From assembly GCA_024509875.1 (NCBI GenBank), contig JAMPIV010004262.1:384001-448000 (forward strand): a stretch of DNA of 64,000 nt, read 5' to 3'. Source of the stretch: Oreohelix idahoensis. Its lineage: Eukaryota; Mollusca; Gastropoda; Stylommatophora; Oreohelicidae. A program made the translations under genes and the position numbers. Below the pieces are notes generated by a model. That model made no database searches. It worked only from the letters and a program-made list of their open reading frames with translations, and was not told the DNA's origin. Shown here in pieces: positions 10,171 to 23,100 of this stretch; position 1 is the stretch's first letter; each line of letters begins with the position of its first letter.

Positions 10171-10758
10171 CTAGGATGCATAGTAACACCAGACGGCGGA
10201 GCAAGCAAAGACATCAACAACAGAATGAACAAAGCAAGAACAGCCTTTTTTAGTCTAAACAACATCTGGAAATCCTCTCAGTACAGCACAAGCACAAAAT
10301 TAGGATTATATCAGAGCTGTGTGCATTCTGTGCTTTTCTATGGCGTGAAGAGCTGGAAAGTTTCAGAGAAGGAAATGTCGAAATTGTCCTCTTTTCACAC
10401 AACATTCCTAAGAAAAATTCACCGAATATTTTGGCCGAATACCATCACCAACCAAGATCTGCTTACTCGTAGCAAGCAAGAGGACATGCACACCATCATA
10501 GCTGGCAGACGCTGGAGCTGGGTTGGCCATGTCCTCAGAAGAGACCCCGATGCCATCACAAGAACAGCTATGCTTTGGACCCCTGAAGGAAAACGAAAGA
10601 GAGGCCGACCAAAAACAACTTGGAGGAGGACTGTGGAGGCTGAGATGCAAAGAATGAACCAGAGTTGGGGCACTGTACGAAAGATGGCCGCCGACCGAGC
10701 AAAGTGGAATCAATTTGTTGTTGCCCTACAAGTCGCCACTAGGCGTGATGGCCACTGA
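10156..10758 (+). pseudogene. LINE-c RT thumb and C-terminal region
   Basis: Two hundred residues: FTYLGCIVTPDGGASKDIN (RT motif E region and thumb), then LRKIHRIFWPNTITNQDLLTRSKQ, RRWSWVGHVLRRDPDAITRTA and PEGKRKRGRPKTTWRRTVE. This tail is characteristic of RTE-like elements of many invertebrates. It is nearly identical in LINE-f. Confidence 0.85.
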
Positions 10759-10800
10759 CTGCTTTTACGGTCGGCGGCTAACGATCAAAGAAAAGAAAGA

Positions 10801-11098
10801 ACAAATATGATATAACAAATGTGGGATGACAAAGCACAAGGTGGAAGAAAATAAAATAAGAAAAGTGTAGGAAATGATATAAAGATAAGGTGTTGCGCTC
10901 GTTTATTACAAGGAATGGCATGGAAATAACATTTCAGTATGCACACGAGCTCATATATTGAAAACAAAGTCATTCATCTATTTAAACCTCTTTCAGATCG
11001 TATGCATATTTTATACATGGCTTATGAAACATGGTTGTTATAACATAATTTTAAAAAAAATCGTAATCTCGTTTAACATATCAAGCTTGCCACTAGTG
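10801..11098. other. No gene seen
   Basis: AT-rich spacer between LINE-c and the hAT-like element. Positions 11091-11098 (CACTAGTG) may be the left target duplication of the latter. Confidence 0.4.
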
Positions 11099-11749
11099 CA
11101 TGGGTACTCAACTCGGTGCCCGCCAGGGCTTATCTGTGGGCCCGCGGAAGACTTGCGGATGAAAGAAAACAATATACACAGTTTGTTTGCATGATGAGAA
11201 TTTATGGCTTTATCCTCTACTAAACTTCTCTGGCTGTTAATGGTTCCTGGAAAGTTACAAAAATTTTTTCCTGTAGCCACAGAAAGTTATATTATAATCT
11301 AGAGTTGATGATACTCTAGCAAACTAAACATAATTGAAAAATACCCATTCTTAAAAAGTGCAGAAAATGACATAAACTTATATTTTGGCTCAACATATCT
11401 TTTCGAATCATTATTTTTAACAATGAACATTGTCAAATCCGAGTACAGGTCACGGCTGACTGATGCTCATCTGGGTGAATGTTTGATCACTGGACTTTAC
11501 ACATTTAACTATAAATGTTGACCCGTGACATGCAGTGTCTAAAGATTTGAATCACATTTTTTAATCCTGAATATTTCTTATTTAATTAAATGTGGTTACT
11601 CAGTCTTTTGTAAGTATTCTGTATATTTCGTTGTAAACATGAACCTCTTTTTTTTTTAATAAGTAAGTCGCAATATTTGGTTGGTGCCCGCCGCCCTCTT
11701 TATAAATCTAAAATGTGCCCCCAGTGCAAAGAAAGGTTAAGGACCTCTG
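11099..11749. mobile_element. hAT-like non-autonomous element
   Basis: The left end CATGGGTACTCAAC and the inverted right end CAGAGGTCCTTAAC resemble the hAT terminus CAGtGGTtCTcAAC. Eight-base flanks CACTAGTG (11091-11098) and CACCTGTG (11750-11757) agree at six of eight positions, as an old 8-bp target duplication might. No transposase frame is present. The termini are short and diverged, so this call is tentative. Confidence 0.45.
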
Positions 11750-12114
11750 CACCTGTGCATTGTACCTTTGTATTTTTTCATAGCGTTGGCAACGCCCCAT
11801 TGAATGTGTGATATCCGTCAAACTGTTATAGCTCAGATATAAATGGCGTAGTATCAATGCTTGATGAATTAATGTTAGACAAGCTTTTTTTCCACGAATT
11901 TTAAGATTGGACTAACTCGAGTATATTAATACATCTCTGGCACCATCTAGCTCAGCCATTTAAGTTTTACGGTTGCAGACTTGGGTTCACTCAAACAGAT
12001 GTGTTATTTCCGTGGATACATTTTGAACGTGTATGTGATTTGAAAATATAAAATTATTACGTTTACAAGTGAATTAACGAAATATATCAAAATTAGATAA
12101 AATTTTGTTTACCT
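11750..12114. other. No gene seen
   Basis: AT-rich sequence without a supported feature, ending where the TTATTG-type tail of LINE-d begins. Confidence 0.5.
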
Positions 12115-13300
12115 TATTGTTATTGTTGTTATTGTATTGTTTAGAATCGACATCAATTGCACTAAGGGCAAACCCATAGGTGCTCAGTCTCCCTAAGCAA
12201 ATGTCGAAGGGTATGAATGCTATCAGTTCCTGTTGCGCGCTGATTGTATATACGCCGGATGCATCCTCACATACGCCGAATGCATCCTCTCATACGTTCA
12301 TTCCTGACAGTCCCACGCCTAATGCCAAACTCCAACAATCACAGTTGTGATGATTCATCGACTGCGGTGTCATTCTCTAACGGGCGATCATTAATTGTCA
12401 TCAGTATCTCTCCCTTATCCATATCCAACGCACCCACTATAGGTGCTCTTTAAGCTAGTCTATCAGCTCTTTCATTGCCGCGTACTCCTGCATGACCAGG
12501 ACAGTAGATCCACACCAGTTCATGAAGAATTGAGGCTGCTATGGATGTTGTCCATTCATGCCGTAGCCATCCATTTTGGATCTTCCGAAGCATGAACTGA
12601 GAGTCTGACACAGTAATCGCTCTTGGCAATGAAGTTTCCGACAACCACCTTAATGCAGCAGTAGCTTCCTCTACCTCCATTTTCATGCTGGAGGTTGTTG
12701 GCATGTAAGCCCCGCTATGTTCAGCGACGATCATGCCCTTAATTCTAGCCGAGAAGCCCCATCCTGATTTCTCACCACTGGCTACAGACCGATCAGTGTA
12801 TACAACGGCATCATTGTTCCCAACATTTTCATTTATCAGTTGATCAATTTCCAGTTCTGCTTTTCCATTGCCCCAAGCTCTGCATTCTCCGCCAAGGCTG
12901 ATGATGACCTGTTGGTAGGTCGACAAGTTCTCACTAGACCTACTCCACTCCTCTCCCTTGAATATGTTTTCAACTGTGGTCACCTGTCGAATAGTTGACT
13001 CAGCCTGCGCCATCCATGACATCCCCCTCTTTATTCGTACTCCCTTGATGTCAGCTATGTTCAAAGTGTAGTGGATGACTTTTATCTGTGGTTACTCACA
13101 TTTAGGCTTTTACCTGAGCCATCGCATATCTGGATTTAATAGACAGCAAGCCAAGTATATACCGCATCGTCACAATGGGGGTATCTCGCGTACAGCCCAA
13201 GACTAAACGCATCCCTTCATTATGAATGCGTTCCAGTCGTTCACATTGCGATACTGACAGAAGCATACTATTCCGTATGACGAAGAGATCAAGTGATAAT
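12115..13300 (-). mobile_element. LINE-d: 3' part of an RNase H-bearing non-LTR retrotransposon
   Basis: Minus-strand remnant. From its 5' side it encodes the end of the RT (about 13080-13300, LERIHNEGMRLVLGCTRDTP and TMRYILGLLSIKSRYAMAQ), an RNase H domain (12450-13064), and a C-terminal extension ending near HTLRHLLRETEHLWVCP. A TTATTG/TTGTTATTG-type tail follows at 12115-12140. It probably belongs to an RNase H-bearing clade such as I or its relatives. Stops interrupt the RT and the end. A second copy of its last 150 bp lies at 14190-14350. Confidence 0.75.
12450..13064 (-). pseudogene. LINE-d RNase H domain
   Basis: RNase H removes the RNA strand of the RNA-DNA hybrid. The acidic residues can be placed: Asp in VVYTDRSVASGEKSGWGFSA (the usual TDGS has become TDRS), Glu in SMKMEVEEATAALRWL, Asp in TVSDSQFMLRKIQNGW, and the last Asp in GHAGVRGNERADRLA. 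The frame ends at a stop right after ADRLA; the similar C-terminal sequence reads on beyond it. Confidence 0.8.
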
Positions 13301-14189
13301 TTTTAGACTGAGAAAACTTCTTCATTCCTGTTCTTCTAAGTACACTATCATTCTACTTGAATGTTTTCAAAGAAAGCAGGAGACAGCTTGAGGCTATTTG
13401 CATCTCCGTACAAATGGTACTGGTGACAGACATATGCGCTTTCTCTGTTTCACATTTGTTGGGCATCTTTGAAGCAGATATTCAGTAGTCATTTTATCAG
13501 TGCCATCGATAGTTCCTACCTTTAGCTTGTTGAATAGATACTATCCCAGTCTGTTGTGACCCGTGCGGAGTTTGAAGATTACTACTAATTATCTTCTGTT
13601 GAGGTAGTAGTATACAATACACAATTGCAGACTCAGACAGAGTATGGTAAAAAAATTGAAACAAATATGAAATGTATAAACAATAAGAAAATCTAACTGC
13701 CCGACATGTGTTCATGAAGAAAAAAAAACAACAACCAAACAGCAGAGCTTGATCTTCATGATTGTCGGCTCCACGAGAAAGCGGACATAACCCGTGGCTT
13801 TCTTTACCTAATCTCAGGGAGAATTTATTAAGAACAACAGAAGTATGAGATATGTCACCAGCTTCATGAGAGAAATATATGTGGTTTTAGTTTAGAGCGA
13901 ATAAGGAATAAAAATAGAATATTTCAAACATATAATTAGACATAATGTAAGAACGAAAATCATTACTGAAAGGAACTTTGAGTGCCAAAAGGACTGCAAC
14001 TGCTTGTCTGGTCAGGCAGCGGTTGCTTCATTAATTGAAGTAAATATTTCTGTTGGTCGATGTATATGTTGATTGAGTCTGCTCTGAACATTGTATTCTT
14101 TGAATTCTCTGGCTAGCAACATTTTTATTATTCTGGATACGCAACATTTTTGTTAAGGTGTTGCTTTTACTTATAAATATTTTGACCAT
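13301..14189. other. No gene seen
   Basis: AT-rich sequence. I could support no coding region, RNA gene or repeat between the two LINE-d copies. Confidence 0.5.
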
Positions 14190-14350
14190 TATTCAATGTG
14201 TTGTTATTGTTGCTCATAAATGACGTCATTGCATTCAGTGCAAACCCATAGGTGCTCAGTTTCCCTCAGCACATATTAAAGGGTGTGAATGCTAATTGTA
14301 CCTGTTGCACGTTGATGTATATACGCTGGAAGAATCATCTCATATGTCGA
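14190..14350 (-). mobile_element. Second 3' end of the LINE-d family
   Basis: Shares with 12130-12290 the tract around CAAACCCATAGGTGCTCAGT, then the region around GTGTGAATGCTA, and a TTGTTATTG-type tail at its plus-strand left end. So it is a severely 5'-truncated copy in the same orientation. Confidence 0.7.
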
Positions 14351-14569
14351 TCCCTGCATCATTCAAGTTAATCTTGTCTGGCATTTGTATGTTTTTGTTT
14401 TGTTTACTTAAGTTGGTGTTGTTTTTTTTAATTGTGGACTAACGAAGGGTTTTATCCCAAACTGTCGAGTGTCTGTAATTGCCTTAGTTTTATTTACCGT
14501 TTGCTTGTAGTGATGGCAAGGGCATACTTACAGTATTGAGCACCCGGCATGGATCCTTCCTGTTGTATC

Positions 14570-14805
14570 TCTATAGAACACACAGAAAAAGAGATTGTGC
14601 TTGCAAGCAGATTTGATCTGGAACCCCCAAGGTAAGAGAGATGAAGGGAGAACAAGGAACACATGGAGAAGAGAACTGGAGGAAGACACGAAGATCATGA
14701 AGTAAACATGGAAACACCTTGAGCTGATGATGTGTGACCGGAATTAGCGGCATAAGTTTGATGAACGCCTCTGCTCTATGTGGAGATCAGGGGTTGGATG
14801 ATGAA
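14570..14805 (+). mobile_element. LINE C-terminal fragment, RTE-like
   Basis: A frame through 14625-14760 reads WNPQGKRDEGRTRNTWRREL, then EEDTKIMK, a stop, and TWKHLELM. This is the C-terminal tract found in RTE-like LINEs, of a family different from LINE-c. It has stops and is only about 230 bp long. Confidence 0.6.
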
Positions 14806-15224
14806 GTAGGTTTTAACAATATTGTACTGTTAGTACTGTCCAATAGCACTACCGTTCTCGCTGTCACCTGGGGCAAATTGCCTCCTTGCATAGCTCTTAG
14901 TACGAAACTGGGCTTTTCTGAAGAATGGGGAATTAATTACAAATAGATTTTCCTACAGACAGTAGATTTAAGGCTAGTATTCCTGTTTCTCAGTGAAGTT
15001 TCGGAGAATGTCACGGTATTGCCTCCCCTGCTTTGCAGTAATTAATAGTCCAACAGTGGCCAAAACTCAATATCTAATATGGGTCTTTAAAGGTGTCTAC
15101 CTTCGCACAAGATTACTCTTGGTAGAGTTGTACATAGAACGATAATGATGCTTCTATCTCAAGGGAGTGTTCACAAGATGTTTCAGAAGTCAAGAACAAT
15201 GCTGCATAGAGCAGAGCACTATTG
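14806..15224. other. No gene seen
   Basis: No supported feature between two LINE 3' fragments. Confidence 0.4.
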
Positions 15225-15461
15225 CTATGCTATCGTCCCTGAGGGAAAGCGAAAGAGAGGCCGACCAAAAACAACTTAGAGGAGAACTGTTGAAGCCGAG
15301 ATGCAAAGAATGAACCGGTGTTGGGACACTGTACGAAGGATTGCCGCCGACCGAGCAAAGTGGAATCAATTTGTTGCTGCCCTACAAGACACCACCAGGC
15401 GTGATGGCCACTGACTGCTTTGACGGTTGGCGACTATGGATCAAAGAAAAGGAGAAAAAGA
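15225..15461 (+). mobile_element. 3' fragment of the LINE-c/LINE-f family
   Basis: Matches the end of LINE-f from the GKRKRGRPKTT codons through the 3' UTR (GGCGTGATGGCCACTGACTG, then a purine-rich tail). One stop interrupts the coding part. It is a 5'-truncated third copy of this family in the window. Confidence 0.85.
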
Positions 15462-16045
15462 AATCGTGTATTGCACGATATAAATTCATTCAAGATAGCT
15501 ACATTGCACAAAACACACTTGTTACCAGAACATCATTTTCTGAAAAGCTCCACCATAGTTAGTACCATTTTAAGAGCCGACACCAGACATTTTACTGAGA
15601 CACATGTCAACGATTTGTCAACGCTAGAGAGATTTCCAAGCATTGTAGAACATTACATATTACAAGTTCGCAATACTGCATGTGCAAGAGTTGCGGCTAT
15701 AGTCACTCGTCTTCTAGATAACCCACTGGGTAAGAGACATTTACTTTGAAAAGTCAGGGCATACCTGTGCATATGCATACAGTGGAAGACATTTGAAAGA
15801 CTCATGAACAGTCTAGAGTGGTCATGAATGTGATAACACTTAATATATCATAACATCATTTAACTATTTATACAATTTTACACAATCTAGTGGAGAGCAT
15901 GAGCCTTCTCGTCTTCTTGTCCTCATCTCGAACATATATCTTCTTTCTCACGAGCCAACTTCTACAGTAAAGACCTTCTTGATAATATTCAATAGGCCAT
16001 CCGCACTATACTGTATGTGGGACCAGTGGTGCCTCGCCCATTACA
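15462..16045. other. No gene seen
   Basis: No supported coding region or repeat. LINE-e may extend a little into the right edge, but I cannot recognise it there. Confidence 0.4.
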
Positions 16046-16355
16046 TCATATACGACAAAAGCTAAAGCCTTTTTTTTCACTTTCATTCACTATTGTATCA
16101 ATCATTTCCTGCAGTTCATTTTCACTTTTTGCTATTAAAACTGTATCATCCGCGTATCTGAAACTGTTCATATTATATCCATCAACGGATATTACGGATA
16201 TGTCCTCATGTGATTTCATTATACTGTCACTGAACACATTTAACAGATCCGGTTACAGCACACATCCCTGTTTGACACCCTTTATCACTTGCTGACAAGT
16301 TCCTATTAGGTTGCTAATTCTTACAGCTGCTATTTGTTTCCAGTACATGTTCTTT
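16046..16355 (-). pseudogene. LINE-e RT, downstream half (split by Gmr-1)
   Basis: Minus-strand RT that reads VVKNMYWKQIAAVRIS, then QQVIKGVKQGCVL, a stop, and FRYADDTVLIAKSENELQEM with the catalytic YADD. It continues, across the whole of Gmr-1, from the piece at 36625-37040: the codons before the gap read IDVKDMRV and those after it VKNMYW, as one LINE RT would. LINE-e is therefore the oldest layer of the nest. Confidence 0.85.
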
Positions 16356-16360
16356 ACTAC

Positions 16361-17476
16361 TGTGGTGGATTTGATGTTAAGAAATGTTATTGTTATGTAC
16401 TCTTAGTGTACTGAATGAGGTCAGCTGTGAAGGTCCCTGAAAATAATAAATATTATGTTAAGTTACAGGGTACCTTTCTGCTACCACCTTTATGATCTCA
16501 CTCAGACTTATTCCTTGACTAGAATGTATGATGATGATGACTACGTGTAGTGTCTAGGCTTATGTATAAGTAGTGTAATGTTGCATAAACCAACTAAACA
16601 TATACACAAGTATTTTATTATCCAACACAACACAACAGTACTACAACAATCAAATACACACTACACTTTAAAAGACTATCTTAAGTAAGTCAGTGGTTGA
16701 ATTTTGTGTAACGTTAATAATTTTTTTCAATTTATTATCCTGACTCTATTTTGTTTGAATCAGGATTGACAATCAAAAGTGAAATCAATGAAATTATTTA
16801 CAATATTCAATTTATACAATGGATCTTCTGTCCATAATACAAGTATTAATATAATAAAAGTGTGTAGGTGTAGTTTTCTAAATAGAATAATACTGGAATA
16901 TGTAAAATGGTAGGTTGTTGGTTATCATCACTCCCTATCGTTTATTTTTTTTTCATTTGTCCCAAGTGAAATTCTTTTATTTGATAATGTCAGTTTTTTT
17001 TTATTTTAATAACTGAGGTTCATAGAGGTTGAGACTTTCAGTGCCGAACGGGCACTTAACTTCGAAGGAGAAACCTGGTAAGTCTTGTCCTACGCTCGAT
17101 GGACCATCTGGTTCACTTCATAAAAGGCAATGGCATCCAGTACGTGCCCAAATTATGCAACAAAGTCAGGAATCAATCAGTTCCCACGAGCCTGGTTTTA
17201 TGTGACTGTCAGGGCCACAAAAACCCGTGAAATAAGAAGGTTATGCATCCTTCTTTATAATAAGTATACAATAATATTCCACAGTTAATTATAGGTACAG
17301 TACAAACAAACGCATAGGGTCAGCTCTTTATGACAACGTATTGTACCATTATATTTTGAAGTGACAATGTATACCAGTATTCCTCTCCCCTAATGGTTAC
17401 AACGCCTCTGCAATTCCAACAGTAATCTTTTTCCATACAATAGGATAGGTGTTATGCTCCTTGATGACAATCATAT
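16361..17476 (-). repeat. Gmr-1 3' LTR, part left of the Gmr-2 insertion
   Basis: Starts TGTGGTGGATTTGATG and aligns with the right LTR from 32662 almost without gaps, apart from the LINE-f insertion in the latter. It ends at CATAT (17472-17476), the first copy of the Gmr-2 target duplication. The uninterrupted site, AATCATATATAATTTT, is present in the right LTR near 35506. Confidence 0.9.
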
Positions 17477-18722
17477 TGTTACGTGCAGTCTTTGATATCT
17501 TACAATATTATACATTGGTATACTTGTTATGTTCGCAAATATTTTGTAAACAAAATAGATACTTTTTAGTGCTTAAGGAAAAGTCATTATTGAGTTACTT
17601 CCCTTGAAAGTTGTGTCGTCTCTTTCGATCGAACTCCGCGGATGAATCCAGTTTTACTGCGATTTATTCTTTGTTTGGGTAGTAATAGATTGTTCTTGCT
17701 TCAGAATATCTATGGCCTGAATTTATGTGTATTGTTTGTCTGAGTAGGACGAGTCTGTCTTATATCTGTATATCTTTACATATCTAAATCGAACTATATG
17801 TTCTTTTGTCTCTAGAGAGGTCAAAGGCTGTTCGGCGGATGTGTCACTAGAGGGGTGTGTTTTGGCTTCGCCCTGATGATGGGGGCTGTGTTTTTTTCTA
17901 TGTCGGCTTGTCGCCGGAAAAAGTGATCTCTATATTTATGGGGAAAGTGATAGTCGTCTAGACCTATCGTGTATGCTTTACCCCAGTGTTTATTCTTATT
18001 GCCAAGGAATGGCAGAATCATATTTCTGATACGCAGGTAATAAAAGATACTCTTTTGAACTCTCGTACGAAGCCACCGTTTTCGATAGGTATGATTTGTA
18101 CATCTGAGAGGATGCATTTAACTAGATGGAAAACGACTCTGATTCCTAGCAGCACTATATCCTGTAGAATGCAGTCAATTGTATCATGATAGAATCTACA
18201 GAGCAATGAAACATTTAATGAATGACTAACTTTAAGACAGATTCATTATCTGTATCCAAACGTGAGTGACAGCTCACGAGAGAAGCCATCTTGTAACCAA
18301 ACATTTAGTGACTTTCAAGAAGAGAAAAGGGATGCCCGTATTATCGCTTGATTAGTCCAGAGATCACTGCTACACATGAGAACCCATTGCTAGCGGTTCA
18401 ATTTGATTATATGGAAAAATCTGTGCTGGACATTATGTTAAGGAATCTTCGCTAGACGAGGTTAGGTCTAGAAGCCATCTTGGATATTGTTTATAATCTG
18501 ACGTGTTTTGTCAGTAAACTCAGATGATATATATATGGGCAATACTGAGTGCTTGGCTACTGACAGTCCATTATACTATTATTCTACATGAGTGCCCATG
18601 TAACATTGCAAGACCATTTATCCACTGTACCATGATGTATTATGCCAACCTGTGATTTGTCACTATCTGTGCTGTCGAGTGTGTACGTCCAATTAAACTG
18701 TGGTAAAGGTACACAGTCGTTG
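17477..18722 (+). repeat. Gmr-2 5' LTR, lacking its last part
   Basis: Starts TGTTACGTGCAG and is nearly identical to 25306-26550. After CACAGTCGTTG the match to the 3' LTR stops abruptly, although the 3' LTR goes on for 296 bp to 26846. In the related Gmr-3 the corresponding extra sequence is present after its 5' LTR core (compare 55755-55890). So the U5 end and probably the primer-binding site were deleted here. Confidence 0.75.
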
Positions 18723-19941
18723 CTGACCTTTGTCTTCCAGCACACACCCATCATTAACACCACTGATTGCTGGGATTGTAGCACTGGTTTGTGTACACTA
18801 CAGTGGAGCAAACAACACCATAGAGACTTTATCAACTGGTGGACCAGCTTTCTGGGTTTGACCTCGCAGAAGTTGAGAAGTCAACAGATTACCGATACCA
18901 GACCGTTTCCTGTGGCTGATACGACACACTTGCAGTATTGGTTTGCTCTTTGTCAACACTTCGTCACGTGACCTGTCAAGTGAATGCAGTATGTAGGTCA
19001 GCGTTGTTGACATTTTTACATTAGACATTACAGAGTTTCACAGAACAGTTGGATCAATTCTTGTCAATATTAACAGGAAGACAGTATTATTGAACTAAGA
19101 AGTCCTATTTTCATCGATGGATCTTCTTGTTTTCTATATATGAACTTTAATATTTAAGGCCAGAATGTTTAATTGAATAAAGTGGCAGTTTGTTTATTTT
19201 CATAAGAATAACTTTGCCATTACTGTAAAACTGAGCCTATTTCGCAACACATACTATCATACACATAATTTATATATTTATGTTTACATGTTATTTGTTT
19301 GTATAGTATGTTAGTTTCTATGTCAGCGGGTTGTGTTTAGGTTGGGCGGAGTCCTCACAACAGAATATCCCACGTCATAGAGGGTCCGTTGTGGGCGTTT
19401 TCTATAGGTGCAATTTTCTTGATTGAAAATTTGCTGCGACAACTGTTGCTTTTGTGTTAGCTGTGAAGACTGTAATTATTGTTATTTTTGTAATATTTCT
19501 TTGTTCTTTAGTTTTGTTTTGATTTGTTTGTAATTTGTTGGTCTACCCTTTTCTATCTTTCAGTTCTATTCACAATTTATATTCATATACTGTGACGTCA
19601 TTTGTGTTGTTATCCCTTGCAGATTCAGTGATTATTTTCATTGATTTCCCTATTTGATTTATTTGATTTCTGCAAACGTTCTCGTATTGTCAGTCCTATT
19701 TGTACTTTATGTATTCTGTTGGTTGACATATGTTTTATATAGGTATATTTCATAAGACACTATTGCCTGTGAACTGCACTTGGATTATGGTATAAACCAG
19801 TACTTGATTATTATTACTGTTATACAAGACCTTATTAAGGCTTGTGACCCACAGATATTGGGATAGTTTACTGATTAATCAAGTCATTAAGAACTTGTGG
19901 TATTATTACTGTTTAAAGTGATTAGTATTATTGTTAGACAT
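18723..19941 (+). other. Gmr-2 untranslated leader
   Basis: About 1.2 kb between LTR and gag ATG. Parts align with the Gmr-3 leader (GTACACTACA near 18795, the TGGATCTTCT tract near 19120). A stem-loop, ACAAGACCTTATTAAGGCTTGT, lies at 19824-19845. Gmr-3 has three versions of it in the same place. No frame of note. Confidence 0.6.
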
Positions 19942-20190
19942 CATGTCTACATTAGAATACTTCATTACACAAGGGAAATCCCTTGATAAAACTGGTCAAC
20001 AATTAGAAGAATAGGCGGTTGCTCAATATGACAAAGCATTAGCTGCAGAAGAGAGAAAAGCTGCTGCAGAAGAGAGAAAAGCTATGGCTGAAGAGAAAAG
20101 ATTAGAAAGAGAAGCTGAGGCTGCTGCTGAACAAAAGAAATTGCAGATGCAGGTGGAGCAAAGGAGATTTGAAGCTGAACAAAAAAAAAT
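19942..20190 (+). pseudogene. Gmr-2 Gag N-terminus (broken)
   Basis: ATG at 19942 gives MSTLEYFITQGKSLDKTG, matching the Gmr-3 start. A TAG follows where Gmr-3 has TGG (Trp). The frame then continues as an Ala/Glu/Lys-rich coiled coil until a run of nine A near 20182, where a one-base slip moves it into the frame of the long piece that starts at 20169. Confidence 0.8.
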
Positions 20191-23100
20191 TAGAAAGAGA
20201 AGCTGCTGCTGAACAAAAAAGATTAGACAGTGATGCTGAACAAAAAAGATTAGACAGGGATGCTGAACAAAAAAGATTAGACAGGGAAGCTGAACAAAAA
20301 AGATTAGACAGAGAAGCTGAAGAAAAAAAAGCAATAAGAGAACAAGAATTTGAGTTAGAGAAATTGAGATTGACAAGTATGAGTAATGTTAATCAGGCAT
20401 CTAGTGGTAATGGTAAACCTTCTACTTACAAGGTTAAGGTTCCACCGTTCAATCAGTCCAGTGACGATATTACATTCTGGCTGGATAGATTTGAACGTTC
20501 TTGTCGTACACATAATGTGGATAAATCACAATACGCTAATCAATTAGCAGAAAACTTGAAAGGTGAATCTTTGACTAGATTATGCCTTGTAGGAGAAGCA
20601 GATAAGGATAATTATGATGTCATTAGGGCGGCTTTGATAAAGAAATACCAGCTAAGTGAGGAAGGCTATCGCCTTTTGTTTAAGACGATGGTGCCTGAGA
20701 CAGGTGTAGAATTCTCAGAATTCACTGCAAAGGCACGTCTCACAGTTGATCGTTGGATTGAGCTTTCCAAAACAGAAAAAACGTATGAAGGACTTATGGA
20801 TTTGTTGCTCAGAGATAAGATTATGTCATGTGTTAACAAACCATTCCTTGAATTTATACATGAGCGTAAACCCAAATCTCTAAAGGAAATGGAAGAATAT
20901 TGTTCCCAATATGTCACTGCACACCCCAACGTGACTTTTGGCAACACTAAGATTAAGGAGAGTATGCCAGTTGCTTCAGCAACACCATACAATCCCAATT
21001 ATTCACACAGATTTCAGGGACCTCAAAACAGATTTGATAAAAAAGGTAACCATAATAGTTATCAAAACCAAGGTAACCAATCATTTCAGGGTTCTTCTTC
21101 AAAGAACTGGAGACGAGCTGATAGCTCCCGACACAGGGGTGGTCATAATTATAGGAATTTCCGTAGAGGAAGTAATTATAGAAACTATCCGGGTTATCCG
21201 TCTTGGAGTCAACAAGATCATAATTACAGAGATACTCATTATAATGAATATGATAATGATAACCAAGGGAACTATGACTCAAACCCAAATAGGGGTTACA
21301 ATAGAGGTAACAATAACTACAGAGGTGATAATAACCGAGGTAGATCTCAAAACAAAAGACATAAACCACATTTTCAGGCAAACTCTGCACAACAAGAGTC
21401 CCGTGAAGCCTATAAACAGAGTAAAGATAATAATGATGCTAGTAATATGGCATGTGCCGCTTTTGATTTTGGGAGAGCATCTCAGTGCCCCCAATGCAAA
21501 ACATTATTTGAGCCAACCACAGTGTCTACTTTAAGCTGTGGCCATCCTCTTCCTGCTCTTCCTGCATCAGTCGCGCATGATGGAAGAGGTTCTCTTGTCT
21601 TACATAAGGGTTTAGTAAATAACAATCCAGTCTCTGTGCTATTTGATTCTGGATGCACCACAATTGGTGTTAGGCAGTCACTCGTAGATCCTTCCCGTGC
21701 CACTGGACAAGTAGTCAAATGTGTAACATTTGGCGGCACATTAGAGAAATACTCTACTGCTATCATTAGGATTGCTACTCCTTTCTTTACAGGAGATGTA
21801 CACGCATGTCTTCTTCCGAATCCGATCGCTGACCTCATCATCGGTCGCATTCATGGAGTCAAAGAATGCACTCCGCAACAAATTTCCGCGTGGGAAAGGC
21901 AAAACATGCAGATTGCTAACGCTGTAGTCACTAGAGCTCAGGCTCTTAATATGCCTCAAACTTCATCTACTGAAGATAATGAAGTGCATAACCAAGATGA
22001 TCCCTTGGTAATTTCTCGTGACTCGTTTATAAAACAGCAAGAAGATGATCCCACTCTGAAGAAATTCTTCATTCTTGCAACTAAAGGTGATCCGAATAAA
22101 GACACAAGTCGTAAATCGTGGATTACAAAGAAGAATGGCGTACTTGTACGTATGGTTCAAGACTCCATTACGTCAAGTCATTCTCAAATCCTGGTTCCCA
22201 AGAATTTGAGAGTTAAAATTTTGCAGCACGCTCACGACTCTCAGTGTGCTGGACACATGGGTTTTTCCCGTACTAAGTCAAGAGTCCTTGCGGCTTTCTT
22301 TTGGCCATTGGTAAACAAGGACATACGGATTTATTGTCGATCTTGTAAAGTATGTCAGGAAGTTAAATCCAAAGGTCCACGGCATGCTGCACCCATTCAG
22401 GCGGCGGACATTCCTATTCGGCTGTTTCAAAAAATGGCCATAGACATTATTGGTCCATTTAAGATCAAGTCTGCCAGAGGACATCAGTTTATCTTGACGT
22501 GTGTTGATATGTGCACACGTTGGCCAGAGGCTATTCCTCTGAAGAGCATTACTACTGCTGATATTGCAGATGCTCTTTGGCTTATATTTTCTCGTCTGGG
22601 GTTCCCCGGAGAGATATTGTCAGACCATGGCACCCAACTAATATCAGATACCATGTCTCAAGTAATGTCTACTCTGCAGATAGATAGATCTTTAAGTAGT
22701 ATCTACCATCCAATGTCTAATGGTATGGTCGAACGCCTTAATAGAACACTTAAAAACTTACTAGGGAAGATAACTGAGGATCATCCTCAAGACTGGGACA
22801 GAGTTTTACCTGCGGCCCTCTTCGCTTACAGAGAGGTACCCAATGAACATACAGGATTTTCTCCCTTTGAACTCGTCTTTGGCGCGCGTCCGCGTGGCCC
22901 TATGTCGTTGCTTCATGATCTCATAACAGCTGACAATATTGACGATGACACAAAGTCATCCTACGAATATGTCATCGCGTTGAGACAAAAGATTATCGAA
23001 GCATGCAAATTAGCAACTTCTTCTTCTGAATTTGCGAAACAGAAGGCAAGGCAATTTGCCAATAAGAAGAGATGCTTACGACAACTTTGTCCTGGTGACA

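Larger units (their letters stand above)
7545..10800 (+). mobile_element. LINE-c: near full-length RTE-like non-LTR retrotransposon
   Basis: Plus-strand copy with a probable 5' UTR (about 7545-7805), an intact endonuclease frame, then RT and C-terminal region broken by a frameshift near 9046, a stop at 9814, a small deletion near 9885 and another frameshift near 10160. The 3' end (GACTGCTTTTACGGTCGGCG and a purine-rich tail) matches LINE-f at 35295-35333 and the fragment at 15225-15461, so these are one family. The exact ends are not fixed because I found no clear target duplication. Confidence 0.85.

Noticed and set aside
17821..18206. Small frames repeated at 25676-26034
   Set aside because: They are duplicated because they lie in both LTRs of Gmr-2, and one is broken by a T-run indel. 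No homology to known proteins.
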